NCBI RefSeq assembly: GCF_041381155.1 | Contig: NC_091135.1 | Span: 7,183,620 to 7,247,619, forward strand | Source of the DNA: Argopecten irradians | Taxonomy: Eukaryota > Mollusca > Bivalvia > Pectinida > Pectinidae | Reading direction: 5' to 3' | Length of the DNA stretch: 64,000 nt | Shown: positions 48,801-59,123 of the stretch, piece after piece | Layout: the number at the start of each line of letters is the position of its first letter | Numbering within the stretch: position 1 is the stretch's first letter | Position numbers and translations under genes: made by a program | The notes under the pieces: model-generated | Database searches by the model: none | What the model saw: only the letters and a program-made list of their open reading frames with translations | Told to the model about the DNA's origin: nothing

Positions 48801-50985
48801 GTACAATTTATGAAAAAAGCACGTTTTAGAATTCTAAGTATAATATTTTAACTGCAGGAAGTACCTGTAGAAATGTATATATATAATAAATCTGCACAGC
48901 AATTACATTTCCATTGTGATAGTTTAAGATTTATCTAATGTCTGCGCTTATTCTTGCATGAGATAGTTATGGGTAACCACAGCTAAATACCTGAAAATTT
49001 GCATGAATTTTTAACCAAAGTTTTAAAACATTGTACACATTTATTTTCTTTAAACCTACACGAACTTGACAATTCCTATCTCAATAGCAGAATATGCTAT
49101 TTTTGTATATCCTTTAAGTCATTGTTGTAGATTTTTCAACGTGTTTGCCTGAATACGCGCCATCGATTCGCTTTAAGTAAAGCTACATGTAGTAATTCCG
49201 GTCAAAAAACACTTCCGGAGGATCCCTAAATTTTAATCTCAATTAAACCCATTTCAGCTAATTTATATTTCAAAAATTTAAACATACATTAATTTCTCCA
49301 TATGGATTATACTAATTTTAGAATATATTTGGTTTTTAATTTTTTATATATGATTTTATACAGGGGCTTTCCTCGTATTGGAAGTATTTCTCGGTGCCGA
49401 GGTAATATCTGTCAAACAATGCACATGTACTTATCATGTAGTTGTTGACCAAAGATACATGCCATGTGGCAATCTTAGATTACTATAGGTGAAGTCTGCA
49501 TGATTCATGTTTGTTCAAATTGCGAATATGATTGAAACATTGTTGTGTCGCCGGTAACGACTTTGGCGTAAAGCTGATTGTGTTATATGATATCGAAAAG
49601 GAATGCTTTGGAATATTTGAATATAGAAAGTAAACATGGATATGAACACACTATATGTAGGTTGTATGGAAATGACTAGATTTGATATAGTATCTCTCCT
49701 ATTCTTCTCTAATGGCATTTCCCATATATGTAACATCTAAAAATACTTGATCGACACCACTTCGAATACACTTTTAGCGTTTGTGGGTTTATACCTAATA
49801 CGTACACATTTTATGCACATCCGCTATTTCGTATAAGCATGGATTAATATGATCTTTCCCTACCTTGAGGATAGGACAGGGAAATCTCTACCCTAGGAGG
49901 AGATTCGCGACTGTCTAATCATTAGCTACTCAAGAAGATTCACGACTGTTTAACCCGAGGCTTGCCGATGGTTAGACTGTCGTGAATCTCCTCCGAGAGA
50001 GATTTCCCTGTTCTACTCTCAAGGTAGGGAATGATCCCTTTTCTGCCCCTGTAATTTCTCACAAAATTTAACAAAAATGTTAAAAGCCAAATATTTAACT
50101 GGATCAAATTGGAAACTTTATCAAAACCTAAATTAAACTTGTTGCACTATGAAAAAGCACGAATCTAAATAGTTTTGAAATATTCGAAGTCAAAAAAGCA
50201 TTAATTAACACATCAAACCTTTTAAATATATTTTTTATGTGATAAACATCAACAAAATAAGTAAAAGAACGTGGGCGTCCGATTGCGATAAACGATAAAC
50301 ATTACTTTAAAGTTTAGCATGTGCGTGAAGCAGGAGCTCCGGGTCAAATGTGATGCTGATTGTCCAATTGGACTGCACAGGTTAATGTTTATATGCATAT
50401 GACGTTTTACGATTTCCGGTTTATCACGCGAATAATTTTTACGCGTGCAGGAAGTCTGTCTTGATCTGGGTAAAACAGAGAAATCTTTATTGGGGAATGA
50501 AGATGAAACATAATGGGGGGGGGGGAGGGGGGGCAAAGGTCCACAATATTGCGTAACACTCTCTCCCCCCTCGCGCGCCCCGCACCCACAGGAGATACTT
50601 GATATACGTTTTTCAAATATAATTACCTATAATCCTTGTACACATCTAAATACAGCGGATCGCTAACTGGAAATTAATGAATACGGAAATTAGCGTGCCA
50701 GTTTTGGGATTTCGGGGTATCCCCTGGAATGATGTTAAAGTTTAGAATGACTGAGATGAGTTTTACGATGTATTTTGATGATTTTAATTATAAAATGATA
50801 ATAATGTCACGTTTTTCTTTATATAGGTGATGGTTCTACATGGGATGTGCCATTTGATTGGTTATGACCATGAAACCGAAGAGCAATGGAAACAGATGTA
50901 TGAAAAGGAACTAAATATTCTTGAACAGTTTAATCAGAAAACAAAATACAAATGTAAACCTCTTTTAGGCATTGGCCATGGATGA
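35747..50985 (+). CDS. YBEY: YBEY endoribonuclease, complete, 3 exons
   Basis: Exons 35747-35956, 36595-36729 and 50827-50985 have GT/AG edges, all in phase 0, and give 167 residues, the same length as human YBEY. Exon 1 starts MSVIIHNLQRSVRLNLRVLE and ends PTDVLAFPLID. Exon 2 carries LLGDLMLGIPYI. Exon 3 carries HGMCHLIGYDH, the HGxxHLxGxxH zinc-binding motif of the UPF0054/YbeY family. Known of the family: a single-strand-specific RNase needed for ribosomal small-subunit maturation in bacteria and for mitochondrial ribosome assembly in animals. No separate targeting presequence stands out beyond a basic N-terminus. Intron 2 is 14.1 kb and contains two antisense genes. A poly(A) signal AATAAA lies at 51282. 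Family assignment is very secure. Confidence 0.95.
36840..36956. mobile_element. 117-bp foldback MITE with 8-bp target duplication (hAT-like size), in YBEY intron 2
   Basis: The arms TTAGTCCGCTAAACCTGCC and their complement meet in a T-rich/A-rich centre. ATAGGCAG is repeated on both sides (36832-36839 and 36957-36964). A relative with different flanks is at 53118-53242. Confidence 0.85.
37952..41457 (-). CDS. Unrecognised nested gene, copy 1, complete, 9 coding exons, 238 residues
   Basis: Exons in transcript order: 41451-41457, 40890-41021, 40554-40628, 40161-40241, 39609-39680, 39290-39370, 38923-39054, 38463-38530, 37952-38020. All junctions are GT/AG and in phase; the first exon holds only ATGGAAG. 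The protein starts MEGFETNTEIAFLAKIDEIK and ends MMFFEQFNYN. It has a charged N-terminal helix-prone part (1-46), then two copies of a 51-52-residue module encoded by two exons each (YIKLKxIAPxPQxG ... PPPAxR ... MTxxWxxxLP), then a lysine/glutamate-rich segment and KIWHQLFYKK...GWYNVMKKYRP. No signal peptide or membrane segment, so probably soluble and intracellular. I do not recognise the family. The small, basic, Pro/Tyr/Trp-motif style is reminiscent of axonemal or sperm proteins, but that is a guess. The last exon could use an acceptor 9 bp further in, giving 235 residues. It lies antisense within YBEY intron 2. Confidence 0.85.
41594..41627. promoter_or_regulatory. Two CRE sites upstream of nested gene copy 1
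   Basis: Perfect palindromes TGACGTCA at 41594-41601 and 41620-41627, 26 bases apart, lie about 140-170 bp upstream of the start codon at 41457. TGACGTCA is the full CREB/CREM/ATF site. The position and perfect sequence suggest regulation by cAMP-responsive bZIP factors. Confidence 0.7.
42116..42248 (-). mobile_element. 133-bp tRNA-derived SINE, present only in duplication unit 1
   Basis: On the minus strand it begins GATGTGGCGCAGTGGTAGAAG (A box) and has GTGAGTTCGAGGCCC (B box) about 45 bases later, then a short AT-rich tail. TCAAAACTTT is repeated on both sides (42106-42115 and 42249-42258). Unit 2 has the undisturbed site at about 49261-49270 (TCAAAAATTT). So this is a retroposed SINE inserted after, or segregating at, the duplication. 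Confidence 0.9.
43640..48574 (-). CDS. Unrecognised nested gene, copy 2, complete, 9 coding exons, 238 residues
   Basis: Exons in transcript order: 48568-48574, 47937-48068, 46645-46719, 46288-46368, 45706-45777, 45382-45462, 45014-45145, 44547-44614, 43640-43708. Exon lengths and phases equal those of copy 1 and all splice signals are kept, so both copies look functional. I count about 14 amino-acid differences from copy 1 (roughly 94 percent identity). Several cluster at the end of the third exon (QTGYNS in copy 1, LNDYNC here), others at residues 5, 12 and 28, and in the sixth exon. Its introns house the hAT-type and TTAA-type MITEs, the first in the intron between exons 2 and 3, the second between exons 8 and 9. 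Function unknown, as for copy 1. Confidence 0.85.
44021..44421. mobile_element. 401-bp TTAA-flanked MITE, only in duplication unit 2
   Basis: The ends AGCGAATAGTCGGGCAAAGG and CCTTTGTTTGTCCGACTATTCGCT are imperfect inverted repeats, with TTAA outside both (44017-44020 and 44422-44425). Unit 1 has a single TTAA at 38342-38345, the empty site. Non-coding, piggyBac-like by target choice. Confidence 0.9.
45790..45820. repeat. Poly-A tract expanded in unit 2
   Basis: A run of about 30 A sits at an intron position where unit 1 has only about seven (39690-39697). It is next to the acceptor of the fifth exon on the minus strand, where it reads as a T-rich pyrimidine tract. Confidence 0.85.
46775..47720. 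mobile_element. 946-bp hAT-type non-autonomous transposon, only in duplication unit 2
   Basis: The terminal inverted repeats TAGGGCTGAAACGATT and AATCGTTTCAGCCCTA are perfect. ATTACTTT is an 8-bp duplication at 46767-46774 and 47721-47728. Unit 1 shows the single empty site ATTACTTT at 40674-40681. Subterminal regions are packed with AATCG/CGATTA words. No transposase is recognisable in the interior. The 8-bp duplication and TAGGGCTG-type ends fit the hAT superfamily. Confidence 0.95.
48708..48767. promoter_or_regulatory. Three CRE sites upstream of nested gene copy 2
   Basis: TGACGTCA occurs at 48708, 48734 and 48760, spaced exactly 26 bases. The spacer (ATAATAG.TAACATAACAA) is repeated too, so one 26-bp unit has been added relative to copy 1. 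The sites lie about 135-195 bp upstream of the ATG. Confidence 0.75.
49855..50031. mobile_element. 177-bp foldback element in YBEY intron 2
   Basis: The left arm TTTCCCTACCTTGAGGATAG through AAATCTCTACC pairs with the right arm GAGAGATTTCCCTGTTC through AAGGTAGGGAA. TGATC is repeated outside (49850-49854 and 50032-50036). Both arms also share GGAGATTC.CGACTGTCTAA. No coding potential. Confidence 0.8.
50513..50534. repeat. G-rich homopolymer tract
   Basis: Two adjoining G runs separated by a single A, in the last part of YBEY intron 2. Opposite-strand open frames here are proline runs caused by this tract. Confidence 0.8.
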
Positions 50986-51479
50986 TGAATTTATACATGA
51001 CCATTAAAGAATGCCTTTGTCAGTACGTGTAAGATTAGTCGAATTAGCACTAAATGTGAGAACGTCATTTTAAGAAGATTAGTAATTGATATGCCAACAC
51101 CTGATAGGCGGATTAACGCTTAATGCGTGAACAGTGAGCTGAGGATTAACGTTTGATGTGTTAACATCGTCTGTGGATATTTTCCTACGTGTTTGTCTGA
51201 TATTTGGTCTTGAACAACGGAAAATTCACTACAGGAAAAATCTTTTCAATGGTGCAAAACATCTATCGTTTCATGATTGACAATAAAAACCAATCTCTAC
51301 AAATTAGTCGTGTTCAAATATATTTACATGCCAGTAGGATGGCAGTTTCTATTACAAACCAAGCACCAAAATAATCCTGCATATAGAGCAATAGAATGGT
51401 GCATGTACATGTAGCCCTATCAGGGCATGCAGGATCGTAAAAGTCGACTAACATGCAATTTTGGATCTGATCGTTACTT

Positions 51480-51800
51480 CTTATCTCACGTTCGTCTTTT
51501 TAACGTCTCCGAAGACACCGCCTTTTTTGTGGGCTCCTGTTGAGCACTCGCCCCTGTCAGGTAGGCTCTGGGTTTCCTGACACCCGAACGAGACATACCA
51601 GTCTATTAAAGTGGTAGTTTCAGCCCCTGCTAAGTGTTCAGCATAAAGGGAGTGGAACGGCTGGTTTACTCGTTATCAGAATAGTGTGTGCTGTTTGCTG
51701 TCTTCGGTGGCATACTTTAGTGAGATAGTACTACAAAAGGCCAAACGCCATAACAGGGAGACGCCATACTAATATCCTGCAGCCCCCCCAAAAAAACAAA
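51480..51800. repeat. Recurrent bivalve repeat block (SINE-like), recognised from memory
   Basis: GC-richer than its surroundings. It contains CTCCGAAGACACCG, CAGCATAAAGGGAGTGGAAC, TTATCAGAATA.TGTG and TCTTCGGTGGCATACTTTAG, phrases I recall from many oyster and mussel sequences. CGAAGACACCG near the start and GTCTTCGGTGGC near the end are partly inverted. Ends, class and target duplication were not determined. Confidence 0.45.
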
Positions 51801-52559
51801 CATAAATACAGTGCAGACCGACCTTACACAACCATAGCTGTAACAGCGTAATACAAAGTTAAGTCTTATATATCAAATCATTAAATATCATGCGATTACC
51901 TTACCTCACCAAAGAGGCACAATACTATTATCTCGGATTTGTCAGAAGCGATCTAGAAAACACAATATCGGAGCTACTACTATTTCAATGTCAACATCAT
52001 AGCTGATTTCACACAACAAAATTTGAAGAAAAATGTCTATGCCTGTATATCTAATCAAGACAAATCAAATAACTAAAAAACATATTCTGAGTAATGCCAA
52101 ATTCACACACAAACCCGCATCCTCTCGTATTCTCCTTATCATATTCACACAAAAAAACCGAATTTAAAAAATAATTTTTAATAATTTAAAGTATTCTACT
52201 AATTATTTTCACAAAGTGATTTCATTCCAATCCTTTTTCAATAACATATCAATGCCAGCATACATAAACATCTACACCTCCTTTTTTACAACATTCAAAG
52301 CAACATAAACAATAAATTCAAGAAGAAATTTGATAGAACACAAAGGTTGGTCCAGTGCTAAAACTCCCATTGTACCGTCTTTCAAGGTATTTTTCTATAA
52401 AAAATGCACCAAAATATCAACATGCATGAAAATGTATTGGCGAAACTGCATCACCTTGTAACATCCCGAACGGACACAAGTTGTTAACACTATAAACACC
52501 CTTTGATTAATAGTAAATTTTGATACATTTTTTACTTTATTTTTTATTGTTTAAGGATT
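51801..52559. other. Intergenic, nothing recognised
   Basis: AT-rich non-coding DNA downstream of YBEY. Confidence 0.45.
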
Positions 52560-52565
52560 AACTTG

Positions 52566-52690
52566 AATAGATTTTTTATGTTATGGAGATATAACACAAA
52601 AATCTGAGTGTACTCTAAATAAACCGCGATATGCTGAGAGTACACTCAGAGTTTGTGTTATATCTCCATAACATAAAAAGTCTATTCAAA
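52566..52690. mobile_element. Near-perfect 125-bp hairpin
   Basis: Arms of about 52 bases: TTGAATAGA.TTTTTATGTTA..GGAGATATAACAC...GAGTGTACTCT and its complement, around a 20-base centre (AAATAAACCGCGATATGCTG). Probably a foldback MITE; no clear target duplication found. Confidence 0.8.
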
Positions 52691-53117
52691 TTATTCCTTG
52701 TAATTCAATTTACTACAGATAATCTCTTCAATATTCAAAATTCATTTTGGGACTCTTTTGTCTATGAAATCATTACGCCGTCATCTCATCCAATCAGAAG
52801 CAACGTTACAAACGGCGACGCCATTGTTTCCTTCATGGGCTGATAAAGTGAATTTTTAAGCCAATGAAAATGCTCGTAACAAGCAAAATTGAATTATTAT
52901 ATAGTCCTTTTTAAAATTTTCACATCAAAGGGTCATTTATTAATCAAAATGGGATATTAATTATATAAGTTAACACAATATTGTATAACAAATGTTATAT
53001 TACTCGGGTTGCATGTTACATCATGATGGGTATTTGAGTAACAAATCATTTATGAAATGAGACGTGTGCCATGATAATTGAAACATGTTATAAAACAGTT
53101 ATATTAGATGGCTTTAA

Positions 53118-53242
53118 CTAGTCCGCTAAACCTGCCTATATAATTAGGTTTTTTCTTTTTCTTTTTTTTCCTAATACACAGGCCAATTAAGAAAAAAAGA
53201 AAAACAAAAGCCTATAAATATTGGGAGGATTAGTGGACTAGC
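53118..53242. mobile_element. Foldback MITE, relative of 36840-36956, with 8-bp target duplication
   Basis: Starts CTAGTCCGCTAAACCTGCC and ends GGATTAGTGGACTAGC, so the right arm is more diverged than in the other copy. GGCTTTAA is repeated outside (53110-53117 and 53243-53250). Confidence 0.8.
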
Positions 53243-53343
53243 GGCTTTAACGTGTTCCACAGATGAACGTTTTTGACTTTGTTCACTACTCTAGCCTTAG
53301 TCGTAAAATTGACGATATATGGAAGTTCTATTTATCCACCGCC

Positions 53344-53498
53344 AGTAATTGTGTATCCGGATATATGACCCGGTTCCGGATCCTATGTTATATTATTATA
53401 GTGCGACCTCGTTTTCCTATTGTTCATCAGAAGAAACACAGTAAACTTTATTGCTGCCTAATTCGAAGTGTGTTTGCGGTATTTGTCATTTACTGGCG
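53344..53498 (+). repeat. Left LTR
   Basis: Starts AGTAATTGTGTATCCGG and ends TTTACTGGCG. Exact limits are uncertain by a few bases because of the missing target duplication. Confidence 0.85.
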
Positions 53499-56400
53499 TG
53501 GTGGCAGCGTCCTACGAACTCAGAAACATTTAATTATCATCACAACAAAACAGGTGACAGTATAACCGCACCGCAGTGTAATTACTGCTGTGTTTACATG
53601 CTCGATTTGAACGATGGCGCAAAGGGCTCCGAATAATGGTGTCTTACAAAAACAGAAACTGTCAATTCTTTTGAGAACTGGAAACAAAACCTTATTTATA
53701 CACTCTCCCTTGACCCAAACTTTGCCCCTTTCCTCGTTGACGGTGTTCATTGGCTAAAAAAATCAAGAAACACACCACACAGGGGCTTCGTAAATGACGG
53801 CGAGGATTTACCAAGGGCGGTAAGGAAAACTCGTGAGCAAAAAGTGACTTCTTTAGAGTTAATGTTAGGCCAAATTGCCAACTATGCCCCGATCATTGCC
53901 AGAAACACCATTGTTAAGAATTCAACATCCATTTCTTTCATTTGGCAACAAATCCGCCTCCATTTCGGTTTCCAATCAACAGGAGGGCACCTCATTGACT
54001 TTTGTGCCATAAAATTAGAACCAACCGAAAGGCCAGAGGACTTGTACCAAAGATTGATGGCATTTGCAAAAGACAATTTATTACGACGCGACTCTGGTAT
54101 CGCCCATCACGGCGAGGAGATTGATGAAGATGAGGAAATGTCCCCGTCCCTTGAAAATTTTGTTGTCTTGACATGGCTGAGACTCATCCATGCCGACCTT
54201 CCAAAACTAGTAAAACAGAGGTATGGCACGGAACTTCGGTCACGAACTCTGGCGTCAATAAAGCCTGAAATTTCTCAAGCCCTGGAATCCCTACGTGAAG
54301 AACTTCAGACCAATGAGGATGCCAGAGCTATGCGAACAGCGGTCTCCTACCATCGTCCTAAACAGTTCACGCCTTCTCAAAAGGCGCTACATATGAAAAA
54401 ACCATTTAAACTTTGCCCTCTTTGTAAAGCTGAAGGAAGAGTCAGTAATCACCTCCTCAGTAAGTGTAGCTTCCTCCCAACACAGGACAAACATTTTTTT
54501 TGCTCGAGCCAGACAAATTATCAGCATCGAAGATGACATTTCCGAGTCATATGACGAGATTGAGGAAACACAACCTCAGCCCTTTATCGTTGGAAGAGTT
54601 CTGGTCCAACAATCGCCTTACATGGACGTCTTCCATTCTCATGATGTGGTACGCCTTACGATTGACAGTGGGGCAAGTGCAAATATGATGCGTGCATCAT
54701 GTGCAGCTCGATTGGGATTGCAGGTTACAAAAACTTCTCAGACCGCAAACCAAGCCGACGGTTATTCGCCGCTGAAAGTCCTTGGTGAAACACGAGCTTC
54801 ATTTTGTCGCGACTGAACTGAATTGTATTTCGAAGGTCTTGTTGTCGAAAATCTAGATTCGGACGTTCTCGCGGGAATTCCTTTCATGGAAGCAAACGAT
54901 GTAATCGTCCGCCCCGCAAAACGCCAAATTACAATGTATGATAGGAGACAAGTTGTCTTACCCCTATCGGTCGCCTCCATCGCCAACAGACAAACACACC
55001 ATTCGGCGAATAATACGCGCCACATCTCATTCCACCGTCTGGCCAGGCGATTACTTGGAAATTGATCTTCCTGAGGAGTTCCGTGATCAAGAAGTCGCCG
55101 TGGAGCCCCACAAGATAATCAGTGATAGCCACTCAGTCTGGCCGCAACCTTCAATTGTGATAGCCATTGCGGGAAAAATCAGAATACCAAATTTATCAGA
55201 CAATCCTAAACATGTGAAAAAGAACGATCATGTCTGTGTTGTTAGGAATACAACGTCACCAGATCTCACGACATCATCCGAAGTCACCCCGTCTTACCAT
55301 ATCAGCACTGCGCCTAACTTAACATCTACTACTTCAGCACGTCACTCCCGTATCAAACTAGACCCCGATAACATTTTGCCACGAAACGTCAAAGCAGAGT
55401 TTGAGAAAATACAGCTAGAGTTTGATGACGTTTTCAATCCAACATTTCAAGGCTACAACGGTGCCGTCGGACCATTCCAAGCACATGTTAATATGGGTCC
55501 CGTCCAGCCTCCACAGCGCAAAGGCAGGGTCCCACAATATTCACGAAACCAACTCGTAGAACTCCAAGAGAAATTTGATGAACTTGAGAATATGGGTGTT
55601 TTTAAGCGTCCTGAGGACATCAATATCGCTGTGGAATATGTTAATCCCTCTTTTCTGGTAAAGAAACCACAAGGGGGTCACCGATTGGTCACTGCTTTCG
55701 CTGATGTTGGTCGATATGCCAAACCACAGCCAGCCCTCATGCCCGATGTGGATTCTACTTTACGTCAGATCGCGCAGTGGAAGTACATCATCACCACAGA
55801 CCTCACAAAGGCGTTTTACCAAATCCCTTTGTCTCGCGAATCAATGAAATACTGTGTTGTAGAGACCCCATTCAAGGGTGTCCGTGTGTACGCAAGGTGT
55901 GCCATGGGCATGCCTGGGTCAGAAACAGCCCTAGAGGAACTTACTTGTCGTGTCCTGGGAGATCGTGTCGAAAAGGGATGTATAGCCAAAGTCGCTGACG
56001 ATCTTTACTGTGGTGGAAACACATGACAAGAACTGTTGCAAAATTGGATTGATGTTCTCCAGGCACTCCGTCACAGTAGGTTGAACCTGTCCGCACCCAA
56101 AACAGTTATCGCGCCCAAACAAACCTCGATCTTGGGATGGACCTGGTGCCTCGGAACAATCCGTGCAAGTCCACATCGCATCTCCGCTCTCTCCACATGT
56201 TCCGCACCCCACAACGTTTGTTGACTCCGATCTTTCATCGTAGCTTACAAAGTTATGGCAAGGGTACTCAAGGACTGTTCGAAACTCATGTCTCCCCTGG
56301 ATGACGCAGTAGCAGGACGTGAATCAAAAGATGAACTGAGAGACGCGTTCAGAACGGCACAGCAGGCTTTACTCTCCAACCGCACCATCACCTTACCACG

Positions 56401-58648
56401 ATCGGATGACCAACTCTGGATTGTAACAGATGGAGCAGTCAGAAATCCCGGCTTAGGCGCCACACTTTACATCACGCGCGACGGAAAAACCCAACTTAGT
56501 GGTTTCTTTAGCGCAAAGCTCCGGAAAAACCAGGCCAAGTGGCTCCCATGTGAAATAGAAGCATTGTCCATTGCTGCTGCTATCAAACACTTTTCATCAT
56601 ATATCATCCAGTCATCCGTAAATACTTGTATCCTCACAGACAGCAAACCATGTGTACAAGCCTTCGAAAAACTCGTGGCGAGTTTTCTGCTAGCACTCGT
56701 GTGACAACATTCCTGTCAACTGCCAGTCGGTTCCAGGTTTCAATTCGACATGTAGCAGGCACTGCCAATCTGCCTGCTGATTTCTCGAGTCGCAACGCAC
56801 CGCCTTGTGAAGAACCCATATGTCAGATCTGCACTTTTGTCAACATGTCATCAGAAGTGGTCGTACGTAGTGTCTCGTCAAGTGAAATTGTCAATGGATC
56901 TGTAGCTATGCCATTCATAAGTCGGTCAGCATGGCTAGCCATTCAATCAGACTGTAGCGATTTGCGTCGTACATGTGCACATCTCAAACAAGGCACACGC
57001 CCATCAAAAAAGTTAACCAACATACGTGACGTCAAACGCTACTTAAACGTAGCTTCGCTTTCTAGAGATGGACTGCTGGTTGTTAAACGAAATACTCCTT
57101 TTGCGAAATCAACCAACAGCATTATCGTCCCACGACAGGTTCTCGACGGATTACTCACAGCTCTCCATATCAGATTAGGACATCCTTCACACCATCAACT
57201 CAAAACAGTTGTGTATAGATACTTTTACGCTCTAGATACGGATACTGCTATCCACCGCGTTTCTGAGGGTTGTCATCAATGTGCTTCACTAAAGACAGCA
57301 CCGACATTCGTAGTCACTCAAACGTCCTCCGATCCTCCCGCGGCAGTCGGCAGTCAGTTCGCAGCCGATGTTATCAAGCGGGAACGACAACTCATTCTGC
57401 TCGTTCGTGAGTGTGTAACTTCATACACCTCAACAATGCTCATTGTAGACGAACGTCGAGACACTCTCCGAGATGGAATTTTGCAGTTGTGCATTCCTAT
57501 CTGTCCGCTGGATGGTCCCTTTGCAGTTATAAGAACTGATGCTGCTCCAGGACTCAAATCTTTGGTGGGCGATGAGCTTCTAGCAAAGTACCGCATGACG
57601 ATCGAAGTCGGTAACGCGAAAAACATCAACAAAAACCCGGTAGCTGAAAGAGCTATTCAGGAGCTCGAGAACGAAAGTCTTCGTGAGGATCCATTGTGCC
57701 GAATGGTGACACCCTTACAACTATCTCTCGCTACTGCTCGAGTCAACACACGCATTCGTAGCCTTGGTCTATCATCAAGAGAAATGTTGTCTCAACGCGA
57801 CCAATTCCTCAACCAACAAGTTCCCTTGGACGATGAAATTCTCGCATTGCAGCAGAAACAAGCCAGAGAGACAAACCACTCGTACAGTGAAAAATGTAAG
57901 GCCCCGTCTGGCTTACAACCACCTCGTCAAATTATCCGCGTTGGTGACCTAGTCTACCTACATCATGACAAGAACAAAAACAAAGCACGGGATAGATATC
58001 TTGTTGTCAAAGTGGAGGGAGAGTGGTGCAATATCCACAAATTTATAGGTAACAAAATCCGATCTTCCTCTTACCGTGTGAAACTTGTGGACTGTTATAA
58101 GATAACCACCACCTACGCGACAAGCACTCTGGACGCTTTCCCGATCATCGACGCGTCGACCGACGAAGAATTCGACTTGACAACATCTATGAAAGCACTC
58201 GAACCACGGCCGCCCAAAGTCCCAGATATTCTAAGTGCGATATCCCAGCCACCGGACAATATTCCTCAACCTGATTATGCAGTTGAAATAGTTGACCCTC
58301 AAGGCGATACATGTCTGCATATGACGTAGACCAATTGGGCTCTCCAAATGCAACAGACTTGCCCGTTACTCAGCCTCCAATGAACTCTCGACCAACACGT
58401 GAACTTAAACTCCCAAAACACTTTGATGACTTTGTCATATACACATGAACATTTTTGGGAGTGGAACTTTTCCTTTCGTGTATTATTATTTTTATGGTCA
58501 AGAAACCGTAGTTGTGTGAATTTGCTTTACTAATTGACTGAGTTTATAAGTTTGATATTGATCATCTTAAATATCAAGTTCACCTCTGTATTCACTTCAT
58601 TTAGTGACTTAATTTCATTCATAGAGTTTAATAAAAAGTGGTTACGAC

Positions 58649-58803
58649 AGTAATTGTGTATCCGGATATATAACCTGGTTCCGGATCCTATGTTATATTA
58701 TTATAGTGCGACCTCGTTTTCCTCTTGTTCATCAGAAGAAACACAGTAAAGTTTATTGCTGCCTAATTCGAAGTGTGTTTGCGGTATTTGTCACTTACTG
58801 GCG
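58649..58803 (+). repeat. Right LTR
   Basis: Matches the left LTR along its full length with a handful of differences. Confidence 0.85.
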
Positions 58804-58805
58804 CA

Positions 58806-59075
58806 CGATCTGTTACTATATGATGAGAATGTTCTCACTAAAAACAAAAACTTAAGTGAAATGTGAAATATAATATACACTTTGCACCGCACCCTTTAAA
58901 CTCGGTAGGGACTCACCTGGAATAAATATGTAAGTTTATATTTATCCATGATCTGTTACTATCAGCGATGACGATGGTGCAGAATGTTCTCTCTAAAACA
59001 TAAACTTGAGTGAAATATAATATACATTTTACACCACACCCTATAAGCTCGGTAGGGACACACCGGGAATAAATA
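58806..59075. repeat. Two tandem units of about 135 bp
   Basis: GATCTGTTACTAT ... GAATGTTCTC.CTAAAA ... AACTCGGTAGGGACTCACC recurs as GATCTGTTACTATCAGC ... AGCTCGGTAGGGACACACC. The units are at 58807-58945 and 58948-59075. The right LTR abuts the first unit. Confidence 0.8.
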
Positions 59076-59123
59076 CTACTCATACACCATATAAACAACG
59101 TAGTGAAAAAAATATTTAAAGAA

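Larger units (their letters stand above)
42658..49650. repeat. Tandem duplication unit 2 inside YBEY intron 2
   Basis: Parallel to 37035-42657, and longer mainly because of two MITE insertions (44021-44421 and 46775-47720). Exons and introns remain highly similar to unit 1. The last recognisable match to the unit 1 end is near 49650. Confidence 0.9.
53344..58803 (+). mobile_element. Degraded Ty3/Gypsy-type LTR retrotransposon with very short LTRs
   Basis: Two direct repeats of about 155 bp (53344-53498 and 58649-58803) differ at about 5 positions, roughly 97 percent identical, so the insertion is fairly young. Between them, in Ty3/Gypsy order, are a gag-like region (about 53840-54520, ending in a Cys/His knuckle), an aspartic protease region (about 54640-54900), reverse transcriptase (about 55600-56050), RNase H (about 56390-56700) and integrase with its zinc-finger region (about 57100-58000). 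No envelope-like part was seen. A primer-site-like TGGTGGCAGCG follows the left LTR. The coding run is interrupted in a few places (about three or four), so it is treated as a fossil. No target duplication was found. Confidence 0.88.
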
